NCBI RefSeq assembly: GCF_002811765.1
Contig: NZ_NPDR01000001.1
Coordinates: 992,001-1,056,000 of the forward strand
Length of the DNA: 64,000 nt
Reading direction: 5' to 3'
From: Leptospira saintgironsiae
Lineage (GTDB): Bacteria > Spirochaetota > Leptospiria > Leptospirales > Leptospiraceae
Shown: piece after piece, positions 44,070 through 53,051 of the stretch
Layout: the number at the start of each line of letters is the position of its first letter
Numbering within the stretch: position 1 is the stretch's first letter
Notes under the pieces: model-generated
Told to the model about the DNA's origin: nothing
Databases searched by the model: none
The model's input: the letters and a program-made list of their open reading frames with translations, nothing else
Translations under genes and position numbers: made by a program

Positions 44070-45217
44070 ACGAAGATCAAAAAGAACTGTTTCAAAAATT
44101 ACTGGACGAAAGTTTCAGGAAAAAAGCGGCCTTAGAGCCTGGAGCAAAAGTTTCTGCGTTAGTCACTAGTTCTAAATCGGATTATGTTTTTATAAAGATC
44201 CAAGGAGCAGGTCTCTCCGGGATTATCGCCGCAGACGAATTTACAGAAGCTCCTCCCAAACAGGGAGAAACTATCGAGGCATATTTTTTCCAGGAATCTT
44301 CCGGGGACCAATACTTCACCACTTGTTTGAATGGGGATACAATCTCCAAAGATATGGTATCAGTAGCTCATACTGCTGAGATCCCAGTTTTAGGTCATAT
44401 CGTAGGGGAGAATGATGCTGGCGTAGAAGTTAAGTTAGGCGAACAAACAGGCTTTTGTCCATTCTCACAATTAGATCCTGAGTTGAAAAAACAAAACAAC
44501 GGAGTAGGCAAAAGGGTTCGCTTCCTTATTTCAGAAGTAGGAAGTAAAGGGAAGATCATCGTTTCCCAAAAGAAAATCGCAGATAAAGAAAGAGAGGCTA
44601 AAATTTCAGTTCTAAAAGGAGAATTGAAGCCCGGAATGTTTGTCACCTGTAAGGTCAAATCAGTTCACACTTTCGGATTGATCGTAGAAGCTGACGGACT
44701 TACTGCACTTGTTCCTGCTTCCGAGGCAACTTTTAAAAAGGGAGCAGATCTTGCGAAAGATTTCCATCCTGGACAAGTTCTGAGAGCAAAAGTTTTAAAA
44801 TTAGATTGGGAAGAAGGAAAGCACAGTTTTACTGTTAAAGATTTTCTAAAAGATCCTTGGGCCCAAAATGTTCCATTCAAAGAAGGTGATTTGGTCACGG
44901 GAACTGTAGAAAGTGTAAAACCTTTCGGAGTATTCGTAAAATTGAATGAACAATTCTCCGGACTGGTTCCTAATAGAGAAACTGGATTACAAAATCGTAC
45001 ACCAGCCGCTCAACATTTCAAGATGGGGGATTCAGTTTCCGCTTTTGTAACAGAAGTGAATATAGGCAAAAGACAGATCTCTCTTTCTCTTGTGAAAGCA
45101 AAAGAAGTTCAGGAAAGATTGGATTATAGTGGATATCTTTCTGAAGAAACTTCTTCTACTGGATCTTTTGGTGCGATTCTTGCGAAATCCTTAAATAAAG
45201 GACAGAAAAAAGGATAA
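44066..45217 (+). CDS. Four-domain S1 RNA-binding protein (RpsA-like)
   Basis: 383 residues. Four S1 folds can be laid out: about 24-95, 105-165, 190-262 and 275-346. The last two are the most typical (GMFVTCKVKSVHTFGLIVEA and GDLVTGTVESVKPFGVFVKL). S1 domains bind single-stranded RNA, and proteins of this length resemble short ribosomal S1 forms. Whether it is ribosomal or a separate RNA regulator cannot be told here. The ATG overlaps the pseudo-amidohydrolase stop (ATGA), and trmL begins at the base after its stop codon. Confidence 0.88.
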   Translation: MNEDQKELFQKLLDESFRKKAALEPGAKVSALVTSSKSDYVFIKIQGAGLSGIIAADEFTEAPPKQGETIEAYFFQESSGDQYFTTCLNGDTISKDMVSVAHTAEIPVLGHIVGENDAGVEVKLGEQTGFCPFSQLDPELKKQNNGVGKRVRFLISEVGSKGKIIVSQKKIADKEREAKISVLKGELKPGMFVTCKVKSVHTFGLIVEADGLTALVPASEATFKKGADLAKDFHPGQVLRAKVLKLDWEEGKHSFTVKDFLKDPWAQNVPFKEGDLVTGTVESVKPFGVFVKLNEQFSGLVPNRETGLQNRTPAAQHFKMGDSVSAFVTEVNIGKRQISLSLVKAKEVQERLDYSGYLSEETSSTGSFGAILAKSLNKGQKKG

Positions 45218-45679
45218 ATGGCTCTCCGGATCGCATTGTATCGACCGGAGATACCTCCCAATACGGGAAATATCGCCCGACTATGCGTCGCTTTAGGAGC
45301 GGAGTTGCATATCGTAGGAGAACCTGCCTTCGAGTTATCTGAAAAAGCAGCAAGAAGAGCAGGTTTAGATTATTGGGATAAACTAAAATTGACCCTTCAT
45401 CCAAGTTGGGATGCTTTCTCAAAAACTTTGGACATTAATTCCAAATTATATTTAATCTCTACCAAGGGAAAAGTTTCTTATACAACTCCTCAGTACGGGG
45501 AGAACGACGTATTTTTGTTCGGAAATGAAACATCAGGATTGCCTCAGGAAATTTTTCAATCTGAAATTCCTAATGGAATCCTTAGAATCCCAATGGAAGA
45601 AGATTGCAGATGTTTAAATTTGAGTAACGCAGTCGCGGTAATTGCATACGAAGCATTGCGCCAAATTCGTCGTTGGTGA
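45218..45679 (+). CDS. trmL: tRNA (cytidine/uridine-34-2'-O)-methyltransferase
   Basis: 153 residues, a minimal SPOUT methyltransferase that methylates the ribose of the wobble base of leucine tRNAs. It matches the family from end to end: IALYRPEIPPNTGNIARLC at the start, the KGKVSY core, and the knotted SAM site with FGNETSGLP, LRIPM and CRCLNLSNAVAVIAYEALRQ. Directly follows the S1 gene with no gap, so translation of the two is probably coupled, which fits an RNA-related pair. Confidence 0.95.
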   Translation: MALRIALYRPEIPPNTGNIARLCVALGAELHIVGEPAFELSEKAARRAGLDYWDKLKLTLHPSWDAFSKTLDINSKLYLISTKGKVSYTTPQYGENDVFLFGNETSGLPQEIFQSEIPNGILRIPMEEDCRCLNLSNAVAVIAYEALRQIRRW

Positions 45680-45746
45680 CTCGGAAACTGTCTTCCGAAA
45701 AAAATCGGATTTACACCCCTCGAAAAAACCAGTCCTATGGAAAAAT

Positions 45747-46418
45747 ATGGGAATGTCCTTTTCCCTAGGAGAGATAGAAGCCCGAATTCGGGAACTCCTA
45801 GCAAACGGTTTAACAGGTAACTCCCAGGATTTCCATGCGTGGATCCGTATGGACACTCTTCGAAAATTCAGAGAAGAGCCTTCTTTCTCACCCGATTGGG
45901 TTCCCAATACTCTAGATGCACTTGTTACATCTGGAGAAGCAGCAAAAAGTAAATTAGATCCGAGAGAATATACTCTCTCTGTAGAATCAACTCTACGCAA
46001 AAAAACTTCCAAAAACGAAGAATACCTTCTTCTTGGCCGCACCGAATTCCAACCAATGCAGTATGTTAGAAGCAGAATGGAATCTTTCCTAAGAGCTAAC
46101 GGAATCGACGAGGATCTGATCGTGGACCTAACTATCGGTTCCATCGAAGCAGTGGAAAATGCAGTCAAATATGGTGACGGCGGAAATGTAGAAGTTGCCT
46201 ATACAATCGAAAAAAGTGGAATTTTTAAGATCCGACTGGTGAACAACCTGAGAGAATTGAATATCGAAGAAGATATAGAAAGAGGAAAATTTTCTTCCAC
46301 AGCCACTCTAATGAGAGGGATGATGGTAATGCAAAAATTATTCGATAAAATGGATCTGGAAATCTTAGAGGATAAAAGACAGGCCTTATTTATGGCCGAA
46401 AAAATCCTTCCGAAGTAA
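45747..46418 (+). CDS. RsbW-like serine kinase / anti-sigma factor
   Basis: 223 residues from the ATG at 45747, which has GGAA just upstream; the open frame continues upstream into trmL but those codons have no family character. The C-terminal 140 residues are a HATPase of the RsbW/SpoIIAB class: N box GSIEAVENAVKYGDGG, then the lid and RGMMVMQKLFDKMD. The N-terminal 85 residues are an unassigned helical domain. Such kinases phosphorylate a STAS antagonist; the STAS protein at 20360 and PP2C proteins at 14413-17945 are possible partners. Confidence 0.82.
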   Translation: MGMSFSLGEIEARIRELLANGLTGNSQDFHAWIRMDTLRKFREEPSFSPDWVPNTLDALVTSGEAAKSKLDPREYTLSVESTLRKKTSKNEEYLLLGRTEFQPMQYVRSRMESFLRANGIDEDLIVDLTIGSIEAVENAVKYGDGGNVEVAYTIEKSGIFKIRLVNNLRELNIEEDIERGKFSSTATLMRGMMVMQKLFDKMDLEILEDKRQALFMAEKILPK

Positions 46419-46477
46419 ATTCCGCAGTTTTTTAAGTTTTACACTTCTTCGATTTTCGGGTCTTTCTTGCTAAGAGT

Positions 46478-48475
46478 ATGTCTTCGATTTTTAAAATTCA
46501 TTCCAACTACAAGGCAGCCGGGGACCAAGTCCAAGCTATAGAAAAGATAGGCCAAGCATTTCACAAGGGAGAAGATAAGGTCACCCTAGTGGGTGTGACT
46601 GGCTCCGGTAAAACATTCACCATGGCCCAGGTGATAGCGAATATGGGACTTCCAACCTTGGTTCTCTCACATAATAAAACTTTGGCGGCGCAGTTGTTCC
46701 GAGAGTTTAAGGAGTTTTTCCCGGAGAATGCTGTGGAATACTTCGTTTCTTATTATGATTACTACCAACCTGAGGCTTACGTACCTTCTTCAGATACTTT
46801 TATAGAAAAAGATATGTCGATGAACGAAGAGATAGATAAGCTCAGACTCAGGGCAACTTCTTCTTTATTGGAAAGGGACGATGTAGTGATCGTTAGTTCT
46901 GTTTCTTGTATTTATGGTTTAGGATCTCCGGAAGAATATGTGAACTCTGTAGTCGCATTACAAAAGGGAGATATCATAGATAGAGATCAGGTAATTCGCA
47001 AACTTCTTCATATACAATATAATCGTAATGATACAGATTTCTCCCGCGGGAATTTCAGAGTTAGGGGGGATTCTATCGAAGTTTATCCCGCATACCATAC
47101 AGATGCTTTTCGGATCGAATTTTTCGGAGATGAGGTGGATTCAATTTCAAGAATTCATCCGGTCACCGCTCAAGTAATCGCAAAACAGGAAAAATGTTTT
47201 ATCTATCCCGCAAAACACTTCATCATGTCTCCTCCTTTGATCAAGGATGCAGTTAAAAGAATTAAAGATGAGATGGTTGAACAAGAGATCAAGTTCACCA
47301 AAGAGAATAAATTTTTAGAAGCACAACGTATCGTATCCAGAACAAATTACGATATGGAAATGCTCCAAGAGATGGGCTACTGTAACGGGATCGAAAATTA
47401 TTCTCGTCATCTTACAGGAAGAAAAGAAGGAGAAAGACCTGCCTGTCTCATCGATTACTTCCGCGGAGATTTTTTACTTATAGTGGACGAGTCTCACGTT
47501 ACAATTCCTCAGGTTGGTGGAATGTATGCAGGAGATAAAGCCCGGAAACAAACTCTGGTTGATTTCGGATTCAGATTACCTTCTGCTCTTGATAATAGAC
47601 CTTTGAACTTTGCAGAATTTGAATCCTTAACTCCCAAAACTCTTTATGTATCTGCAACGCCTGCTGAATACGAATTAGAGAAGAGTAAATCAAGAGTGGA
47701 ACAGATCATTCGTCCAACAGGACTTTTAGATCCGAATGTAGAAGTTCGTCCTACCAAAAATCAAGTAGAAGATCTTTTAGTAGAGATCCGAAAGAGAATA
47801 GATCTGGGTGAAAGAGTTTTAGTTACCACTTTGACCAAGAAGATGTCGGAAGACCTCTCTGATTATTATAAAGAACTAGGACTCAAAGTCTCTTATCTAC
47901 ATTCCGAGATAGAAACATTAGAAAGGATAGAAATTATCCGGGATTTGAGAAAGGGAATTTATGATGTTTTAATAGGGATCAATCTTCTGAGAGAAGGTTT
48001 GGATATCCCGGAAGTTTCTCTCGTTGCTATTCTAGATGCAGATAAAGAAGGGTTTTTAAGAAATTATAAATCCTTAATACAAACAATCGGTCGGGCTGCT
48101 AGGAATATCAACGGAACTGCAATATTATACGCGGATAAGATGACAGATTCTATGACGAGAGCCATAGAAGAGACCAAAAGAAGAAGAACGATCCAGGAAG
48201 AACATAATCTGAAATATAGGATCTCTCCTCAAACGATCAAAAAGGAAATTGCCGATATGATCGAAAGAACAGAGAAAGAATTGGCTCCTGAAGAATACGC
48301 AGCAGAAGAGATCAATAAAAAGTTCAGAGAGAAAAACTTCTCCTCTAAAGAAGAAATGAAAGAGAAGATCAGAGAAGAAATGTTAAAAGCAGCCAAGGAA
48401 TTGGATTTCGAAAGAGCAGCGCTTCTCAGAGATAAAATGCTTACTATCAAAGTGAATCCCACAGAGGAAAAATGA
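46478..48475 (+). CDS. uvrB: Excinuclease ABC subunit B
   Basis: 665 residues. The UvrB helicase-like protein verifies DNA damage and loads UvrC. Walker A is [10 protein letters not shown] near residue 40, the damage-probing beta-hairpin is [12 protein letters not shown] near 95, and the DEAD-like box is [10 protein letters not shown]. Helicase motif VI reads [19 protein letters not shown]. The C-terminal UVR motif ([24 protein letters not shown]) binds UvrC. The length is normal. The rhomboid gene overlaps its stop by 4 bases. No LexA-type box was recognised upstream. Confidence 0.98.
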   Translation: MSSIFKIHSNYKAAGDQVQAIEKIGQAFHKGEDKVTLVGVTGSGKTFTMAQVIANMGLPTLVLSHNKTLAAQLFREFKEFFPENAVEYFVSYYDYYQPEAYVPSSDTFIEKDMSMNEEIDKLRLRATSSLLERDDVVIVSSVSCIYGLGSPEEYVNSVVALQKGDIIDRDQVIRKLLHIQYNRNDTDFSRGNFRVRGDSIEVYPAYHTDAFRIEFFGDEVDSISRIHPVTAQVIAKQEKCFIYPAKHFIMSPPLIKDAVKRIKDEMVEQEIKFTKENKFLEAQRIVSRTNYDMEMLQEMGYCNGIENYSRHLTGRKEGERPACLIDYFRGDFLLIVDESHVTIPQVGGMYAGDKARKQTLVDFGFRLPSALDNRPLNFAEFESLTPKTLYVSATPAEYELEKSKSRVEQIIRPTGLLDPNVEVRPTKNQVEDLLVEIRKRIDLGERVLVTTLTKKMSEDLSDYYKELGLKVSYLHSEIETLERIEIIRDLRKGIYDVLIGINLLREGLDIPEVSLVAILDADKEGFLRNYKSLIQTIGRAARNINGTAILYADKMTDSMTRAIEETKRRRTIQEEHNLKYRISPQTIKKEIADMIERTEKELAPEEYAAEEINKKFREKNFSSKEEMKEKIREEMLKAAKELDFERAALLRDKMLTIKVNPTEEK

Positions 48476-49080
48476 GATTAGATATTACACTTATCACTAT
48501 ACTAGTCACGGGAGCCATAAGCTTTTACACATTATATGTGGATCAGAATCTTTTAGACAAACTGATCCTCAGACCTTTCAGGGATTCTAAAGAAGGGAAT
48601 TATTATACCTTAGCCACCAGCGGATTTGTTCACGCGGATTTTACTCATCTATTGTTTAATATGCTGACTCTTTATTTTTTCGGAAGGCATGTTGATATGG
48701 TGCTTGGACCCTTGGGATTTATGGGGCTGTATTTAGCGAGTATCCTGATTGCGAATCTAGTATCTTTTCAGAAAAATAAAACAGATGCGAATTATGCGAG
48801 TCTTGGAGCTTCCGGTGGGACTTCAGGGATCGTATTTGCTTCTATCTTATTTTATCCCTATTCTAAAATTTTCTTTTTCTTTATACCGATTCCGATACCA
48901 GGACCTATATACGCGATCCTGTATTTAGCGTATTCTTATTATGCTTCTAAAAACAGGCAGGACGGGATTAATCACGATGCACACTTTTATGGAGCTTTAA
49001 CTGGACTTGCGGTTGCAATCTTAGTACAACCGCTTTCATTGATTGCGTTTGTCCAATATGTGCTGGGTGCGTTTATATAA
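48472..49080 (+). CDS. Rhomboid-family intramembrane serine protease
   Basis: 202 residues with six membrane helices. The catalytic pair is in place: Ser114 in [11 protein letters not shown] and His171 in [12 protein letters not shown]. The family's [18 protein letters not shown] segment lies near residue 54. It would cleave membrane proteins within or near the inner membrane. The ATGA overlap with uvrB suggests coupled translation, although no functional link to DNA repair is known. Contrast with the inactive-looking relative at 4627-5424. Confidence 0.93.
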   Translation: MRLDITLITILVTGAISFYTLYVDQNLLDKLILRPFRDSKEGNYYTLATSGFVHADFTHLLFNMLTLYFFGRHVDMVLGPLGFMGLYLASILIANLVSFQKNKTDANYASLGASGGTSGIVFASILFYPYSKIFFFFIPIPIPGPIYAILYLAYSYYASKNRQDGINHDAHFYGALTGLAVAILVQPLSLIAFVQYVLGAFI

Positions 49081-49091
49081 GAGCGAGAGGA

Positions 49092-49424
49092 TTAGCCTCC
49101 TTTTGCGATTTTGTCCTTTATAAAAGTCTTAAACTTATCTGAACCGAAACTAACATCCATTTTGATAATCTCCGGAGCGAGATAAGGATGTTTTTTCATA
49201 ATAAATTCTTCAATCGCTGCATACTTGTCTGCTTTTGCTTTTAGAAGGATTTTGTTTTCAGAATCGATTGTGAGCTTTCCTTCCCATTGGTATAAAAGAG
49301 CTACTTCCGGAAAAATGGTGCCGCTTACGATAATACCAAGTTGGAGCATTTCTGCGATATACTCTTCTGCTAGATCGCGATCTGCCAGAGTGGTGAAGAC
49401 TAAAATTTCTTGAGATGAAGACAT
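49092..49424 (-). CDS. cutA: Divalent-cation tolerance protein CutA
   Basis: 110 residues, a small trimeric ferredoxin-like protein linked to copper and other divalent-metal tolerance. Matches the family from VFTTLADRDLAEEYIAEM through GTIFPEVALLYQWEGKL to the C-terminal MKKHPYLAPEIIKMDV. A GGAGGA ribosome site lies 3 bases before the ATG and is part of a perfect inverted repeat that could hide it. Convergent with the rhomboid gene, 11 bases apart. Confidence 0.95.
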   Translation of the reverse strand: MSSSQEILVFTTLADRDLAEEYIAEMLQLGIIVSGTIFPEVALLYQWEGKLTIDSENKILLKAKADKYAAIEEFIMKKHPYLAPEIIKMDVSFGSDKFKTFIKDKIAKGG

Positions 49425-49427
49425 GGT

Positions 49428-49447
49428 TCCTCCGAGAAAAAGGAGGA
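49428..49447 (-). promoter_or_regulatory. Hairpin covering the cutA ribosome-binding site
   Basis: On the cutA mRNA, TCCTCC (49447-49442), an 8-base loop and GGAGGA (49433-49428) form a 6-bp stem in which the whole Shine-Dalgarno is paired. Opening of the stem by temperature, a ligand or a ribosome would be needed for efficient translation. Confidence 0.55.
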
Positions 49448-49493
49448 TAAGAAGTATTCATTCTTTGTCCAGTCTTTCTTTGGAAAGATTGGA

Positions 49494-49970
49494 TCAGTAT
49501 CTGGGAGCGTTCGGATCCGAATAATTTCCTTTGCCAGAGTTAGGCATCGAACCTCTTGAGCTAGAAGGATTATAATTATCGCAAAGATTGCTGCATCTTG
49601 CGATACAATCTTCTCTCTTGCGATCCACAGTGACTGCAGTAAAAACAGTTTCTACCCTAGGGATTGGATATTGGGTCCAACATTGGCTCTTGCAGTTTCC
49701 ATATTTAGCAGCACAATTCTTGGCGGTGTTTTGATCCGAACCAGCAGAGATCATCATATCAAAAAGTTCCTGCTCTTCTCTGGTTTTGAATTCTCCCTTT
49801 TTGCCTCTTTTGGACAATTCCTGTTTGCTTAGGTTGGCATCTTCTGCTTCCGGAAAATCCTCTACTGAGCCTTTTCCTTTAATCTTACCTGATTCGTTGG
49901 AACTCCAATCCACTGCGAAAAAGCAGTTTAGAATAAAGAAGAATAGTAATATTCCGAATTTAATTTTCAT
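49494..49970 (-). CDS. Hypothetical exported cysteine-rich protein, 158 aa
   Basis: Start set at the ATG at 49970, where a signal peptide begins (MKIKFGILLFFFILNCFFAVD); the 24 residues before it are not signal-like. The Cys at about residue 16 may lie in a lipobox or be removed. The mature part is Lys/Glu-rich to residue 80, then holds six Cys (NCAAKYGNCKSQCWTQ and DCIARCSNLCDN), spaced like a disulfide-stabilised helical hairpin, and ends in a Ser/Gly/Pro-rich tail. No family recognised. Likely periplasmic or outer-surface. Confidence 0.7.
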   Translation of the reverse strand: MKIKFGILLFFFILNCFFAVDWSSNESGKIKGKGSVEDFPEAEDANLSKQELSKRGKKGEFKTREEQELFDMMISAGSDQNTAKNCAAKYGNCKSQCWTQYPIPRVETVFTAVTVDRKREDCIARCSNLCDNYNPSSSRGSMPNSGKGNYSDPNAPRY

Positions 49971-50112
49971 CAGATTTCTAAAAACTAAACCTTTGGGATT
50001 AGAATTAGCCAAATATTTTCGTCGTTTAACAAATAAATACATAATTTTTGCACTCTTTTACACTGAAATCGGATGGAAAAAAATTTCCAAATCAGGTCTC
50101 AATAGTATTGAA

Positions 50113-50128
50113 TGTAGGATAACCTACA
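50113..50128. repeat. Palindromic repeat unit, related to 29892-29907
   Basis: TGTAGG (50113-50118), ATAA, CCTACA (50123-50128). The 13-base string TGTAGGATAACCT also occurs at 5561-5573, in front of the large sensor kinase. It lies about 60 bases before the serine hydrolase gene. Confidence 0.45.
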
Positions 50129-50185
50129 ATAGAGTCTGTCTAAGCAGTACTTAAGACCTAAGAAATTGATTGGAGGGTCTTTTTA

Positions 50186-51442
50186 GTGAGTAGTTTTTTT
50201 ACAAGTTCATCAGTAAAACGTTTCATTCTCTTTTCTTTAGTTATCCTTTTTATTTCTAATTGTAGTGCCCTAGATTGGGGCTGGGTAAGACTCCCTTCCG
50301 GACTTGCTTGGGAGCAAAATGAGACCTTAGATAGAAACCCTGTAGAAGGTTTTCGGGTAGAATTTCCGGAAGAATTGGGCCTGGATTCCAGACCCTTAGT
50401 AGAATTTTCCAAAAAACTCAGAAAAGAAAAAACAGAGGTCCGCTCTCTTCTTATCTTAAAAGAAGGAAACCTGGTATTCGAAAGATATGCCGGAGGAATT
50501 TCAAGAGATCATAATCATAATATGTATTCTGTGACCAAATCTGTGGTCTCGATGTTATTAGGGATTTGTTATACAAATGATTGTGGGGTAGACTTAGAAG
50601 ATAGTCTTTCCAGTGCAGAGTCTAGTTTGCCTGGCCTTCTTCCTTCCGAATTAAAAGGAAAAGAATCTATACGGCTCAAGGACGCATTACGTATGAGTTC
50701 CGGAATGGGCTGGGATTCATTTCCTAAAAAAGAAGATATCAGAACCGATGCTGACCCACTTGCGATCGCTTGGATACCTGCAGTATCCTCTGCACCTGGA
50801 ACTAAATTCGAATATTCTAATGGAGATACTCAATTGGTCGCCGGTTATCTGGAAGCCAAAACAGGTAAAACATTATACGAATATTCAAAGAACACAGCAT
50901 TTGCCTGGTTAGGTTTTAAGGGAGAAGAATGGAATACATCCAAATCAGGAAGACAAACCGCTGGTTTCGGACTTCGTTTAAGACCAATTGATATGGCGAA
51001 GTTAGGGCAGCTTTATCTGGACGGGGGAAAATGGCATGGACGTCAGGTATTAAAACCTGAGTGGATCGCTATGACCTTAGAGCCAGGAGTAGAAAAAAGA
51101 TATGGCCTCCAATTTTGGATCCATGAATTTGAAGGAAAGCCTAGCTTCATGGCAAACGGAAAAGGTGGTCAGTTCATCTATGTGATCCCTCATCGTAAGA
51201 TCGTTTTAGTGATGACGAGCGCCATTTGGGACAAGGCACCTGATTTAGTTTTAACTTCCGCTTTAGATGCCATCAAGGCATCTTTAATATCTACTGATAA
51301 AATCCCTTCTCCTGACAGAGAAGAAGCGCTTCTGAGAGAGTTAAGAACATCTTCCAGAACTTCTTTAGACCCTAAGCTTAAAGAAGGGGCAGATGAAACA
51401 AGGATTGCAGCAGAACCAGGGATGAAACAAAATCATCCTTAA
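50186..51442 (+). CDS. Beta-lactamase-family serine hydrolase, putative lipoprotein
   Basis: 418 residues. A lipoprotein-type signal precedes Cys26 (LVILFISNCSA). The class C beta-lactamase/DD-peptidase fold is shown by SVTKS with nucleophile Ser115 and Lys118, the catalytic Tyr210 in EYSNGD, and a late NGKGGQ loop in place of KTG. Members include esterases and peptidases acting in the envelope; true beta-lactam resistance is not implied. The start is GTG behind TTGGAGGG. Its last codon abuts the DJ-1/PfpI gene. Confidence 0.9.
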   Translation: MSSFFTSSSVKRFILFSLVILFISNCSALDWGWVRLPSGLAWEQNETLDRNPVEGFRVEFPEELGLDSRPLVEFSKKLRKEKTEVRSLLILKEGNLVFERYAGGISRDHNHNMYSVTKSVVSMLLGICYTNDCGVDLEDSLSSAESSLPGLLPSELKGKESIRLKDALRMSSGMGWDSFPKKEDIRTDADPLAIAWIPAVSSAPGTKFEYSNGDTQLVAGYLEAKTGKTLYEYSKNTAFAWLGFKGEEWNTSKSGRQTAGFGLRLRPIDMAKLGQLYLDGGKWHGRQVLKPEWIAMTLEPGVEKRYGLQFWIHEFEGKPSFMANGKGGQFIYVIPHRKIVLVMTSAIWDKAPDLVLTSALDAIKASLISTDKIPSPDREEALLRELRTSSRTSLDPKLKEGADETRIAAEPGMKQNHP

Positions 51443-52192
51443 ATGAAGACTGTTCTAATTCCAATCCCTCAAATCGATTTCGACCCTACAGAAGTATCCG
51501 TTCCTTGGAAGGTTCTGAAAGAAAACGGATATAAGATCATATTTGCAACTCCAAGTGGTACCTCTGGAGAAGCCGATTTCAGAATGGTAACCGGAAAAGG
51601 TTTAGGAATTCTTTCTCCAGTATTAAGAGCAAAAAATGATGATGTTCTTCTTTATAGAGAATTAGAAAAATCGAATGAGTTTTTGAATCCTAAAAAGTAT
51701 GAGTCTGTCAAATTAGATTCCTTCGATGTGTTACTTCTCCCAGGAGGACACGCAAAAGGAATGAGAGTTTATCTGGAATCAGAACCTTTGCAAAAATTGG
51801 TCGGAAATACATTCGCGGAAGGGAAACCAGTAGCTGCAATTTGCCACGGAGTACTTCTCGCAGCAAGATCCAAAAATCCTAAAACAAAAAAGTCCAGCTT
51901 ATATGGACTCAAGACTACTGGACTTTTGAAATCTCAGGAACTTCTGGCTTGGAATTTAACTCGTGCTTGGCTTGGAGATTATTATAGGACTTATCCTACG
52001 CCGTTACAGGACGAGGTGATTTCTTTTTTAGAATCTAAGGTTGATTTCCAAGAAGGGCCTATGCCTGTTGCCAGAGATAGTTTCTCTAATATTAAACCGG
52101 GGTTCAGTGTTTTGGATAAGTCTTATCTTTCCGCAAGATGGCCTGGAGATGCGCATAAGTTTGCCTATGAACTTCCTGAATTCTTCGGATAA
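51443..52192 (+). CDS. DJ-1/PfpI family protein (Hsp31-like)
   Basis: 249 residues, a class I glutamine-amidotransferase-like fold. The nucleophile elbow is AAICHGVLLAAR, with Cys-His as in Hsp31 glyoxalases and chaperones; the strand FDVLLLPGGHAKGM lies before it. The length is nearer to Hsp31 than to the shorter DJ-1. Likely a methylglyoxal or protein-glycation repair enzyme, but the reaction is not shown by sequence alone. It starts at the base after the serine hydrolase stop, with no gap. Confidence 0.85.
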   Translation: MKTVLIPIPQIDFDPTEVSVPWKVLKENGYKIIFATPSGTSGEADFRMVTGKGLGILSPVLRAKNDDVLLYRELEKSNEFLNPKKYESVKLDSFDVLLLPGGHAKGMRVYLESEPLQKLVGNTFAEGKPVAAICHGVLLAARSKNPKTKKSSLYGLKTTGLLKSQELLAWNLTRAWLGDYYRTYPTPLQDEVISFLESKVDFQEGPMPVARDSFSNIKPGFSVLDKSYLSARWPGDAHKFAYELPEFFG

Positions 52193-52238
52193 TTCTGGTT
52201 TTTGATTTTCCTTTAATATAGCATAAGCATATTGACTA

Positions 52239-52264
52239 TAGAGAGTTCGGATATAGGCTCTCTA
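52239..52264. repeat. Inverted repeat upstream of the HAD gene
   Basis: TAGAGAG (52239-52245) and CTCTCTA (52258-52264) are perfect complements around 12 bases and end 11 bases before the ATG at 52276. It could be an operator or a leader hairpin next to the ribosome site. Confidence 0.4.
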
Positions 52265-52275
52265 CTGATAACCAA

Positions 52276-52977
52276 ATGAGTTCCAAAGAACATTACATTT
52301 TTCTGGATGTGGGAGATACTCTCCTTACAATGAAAAAGCCTGCGGGGGAAGTGTATTTTGAAGTTCTAAAAGAATTCGGTCTGGATAGTTCTAAACATCA
52401 GAACGGTTACATGGAGCGAGCCTTTCGTAAAGCATATGCTCACATGACGCGTCATCCACTTCCGGACTTCAGAGATAAGTTCCATGCTCACGAAGATGGA
52501 AGCGAAGGTTGGTGGAGAGAACTGTTGGGCTTCTTCTTAAAAGAAATTGGCTCCGATTTGGAACCTGATCCTATTTTCCAATCTATATTCAAACGTTTTG
52601 ATGAACCTTCTGTCTGGGAGATAGATCCAGGCTTTTATGAATTAGTAGAATTTGCGAAACAAAGAGGTTCTGGTCTTGGGATCATTTCCAACTGGGATCA
52701 TAGACTCAAACAATTACTGGCGAGTGTAGGCGTTCTAGATTATTTTTATCCAGTGATCGTTTCTGCAGAATTCGGATACGAAAAACCTTCTCCTTTGATA
52801 TTCCAAGAAGCGGAGAAGTTAGTGGGACTTTCTCCTGACAAACTAATCTACTGCGGTGATAAAGTGGAGTTGGATATTGTGCCTACGAGGTCCAGAGGAT
52901 GGACAGCATTTCACAAACATGCGGACGGAGATATCCGAGATCTGGGAGAGCTGACGACTATACTAAAAAAAGGGTAG
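52276..52977 (+). CDS. HAD-superfamily hydrolase (HDHD3-like)
   Basis: 233 residues. The HAD motifs are partly standard: motif I FLDVGDTLLTM, with the first Asp kept but the second position Gly rather than Asp; motif II IISNWDHRL; motif III Lys in GYEKPSPLIFQ; and motif IV YCGDKVELD. The helical cap lies at about 20-105. The motif I change is typical of the HDHD3 group, so phosphatase activity is not certain. Single gene with a small inverted repeat in front. Confidence 0.88.
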   Translation: MSSKEHYIFLDVGDTLLTMKKPAGEVYFEVLKEFGLDSSKHQNGYMERAFRKAYAHMTRHPLPDFRDKFHAHEDGSEGWWRELLGFFLKEIGSDLEPDPIFQSIFKRFDEPSVWEIDPGFYELVEFAKQRGSGLGIISNWDHRLKQLLASVGVLDYFYPVIVSAEFGYEKPSPLIFQEAEKLVGLSPDKLIYCGDKVELDIVPTRSRGWTAFHKHADGDIRDLGELTTILKKG

Positions 52978-53051
52978 TTTATCCTCTTTCGAATTCTTTT
53001 CCTCTTCCGAACAAGTCTAACCGAATATAAAAAAATCGAGTTAGAACAAAA

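Noticed and set aside
45614..46168. 184-codon minus-strand frame over trmL and the RsbW-like gene
   Set aside because: Opposite two recognised proteins and without a start-site signal.
46419..46477. Possible LexA box before uvrB
   Set aside because: No TTTG-N5-CAAA or related dyad could be found in the 59-base gap.
50186..51442. Antibiotic-resistance beta-lactamase
   Set aside because: The SxxK and Tyr motifs only show the superfamily; the third motif differs from KTG, and the lipoprotein signal fits an envelope esterase or peptidase equally well.
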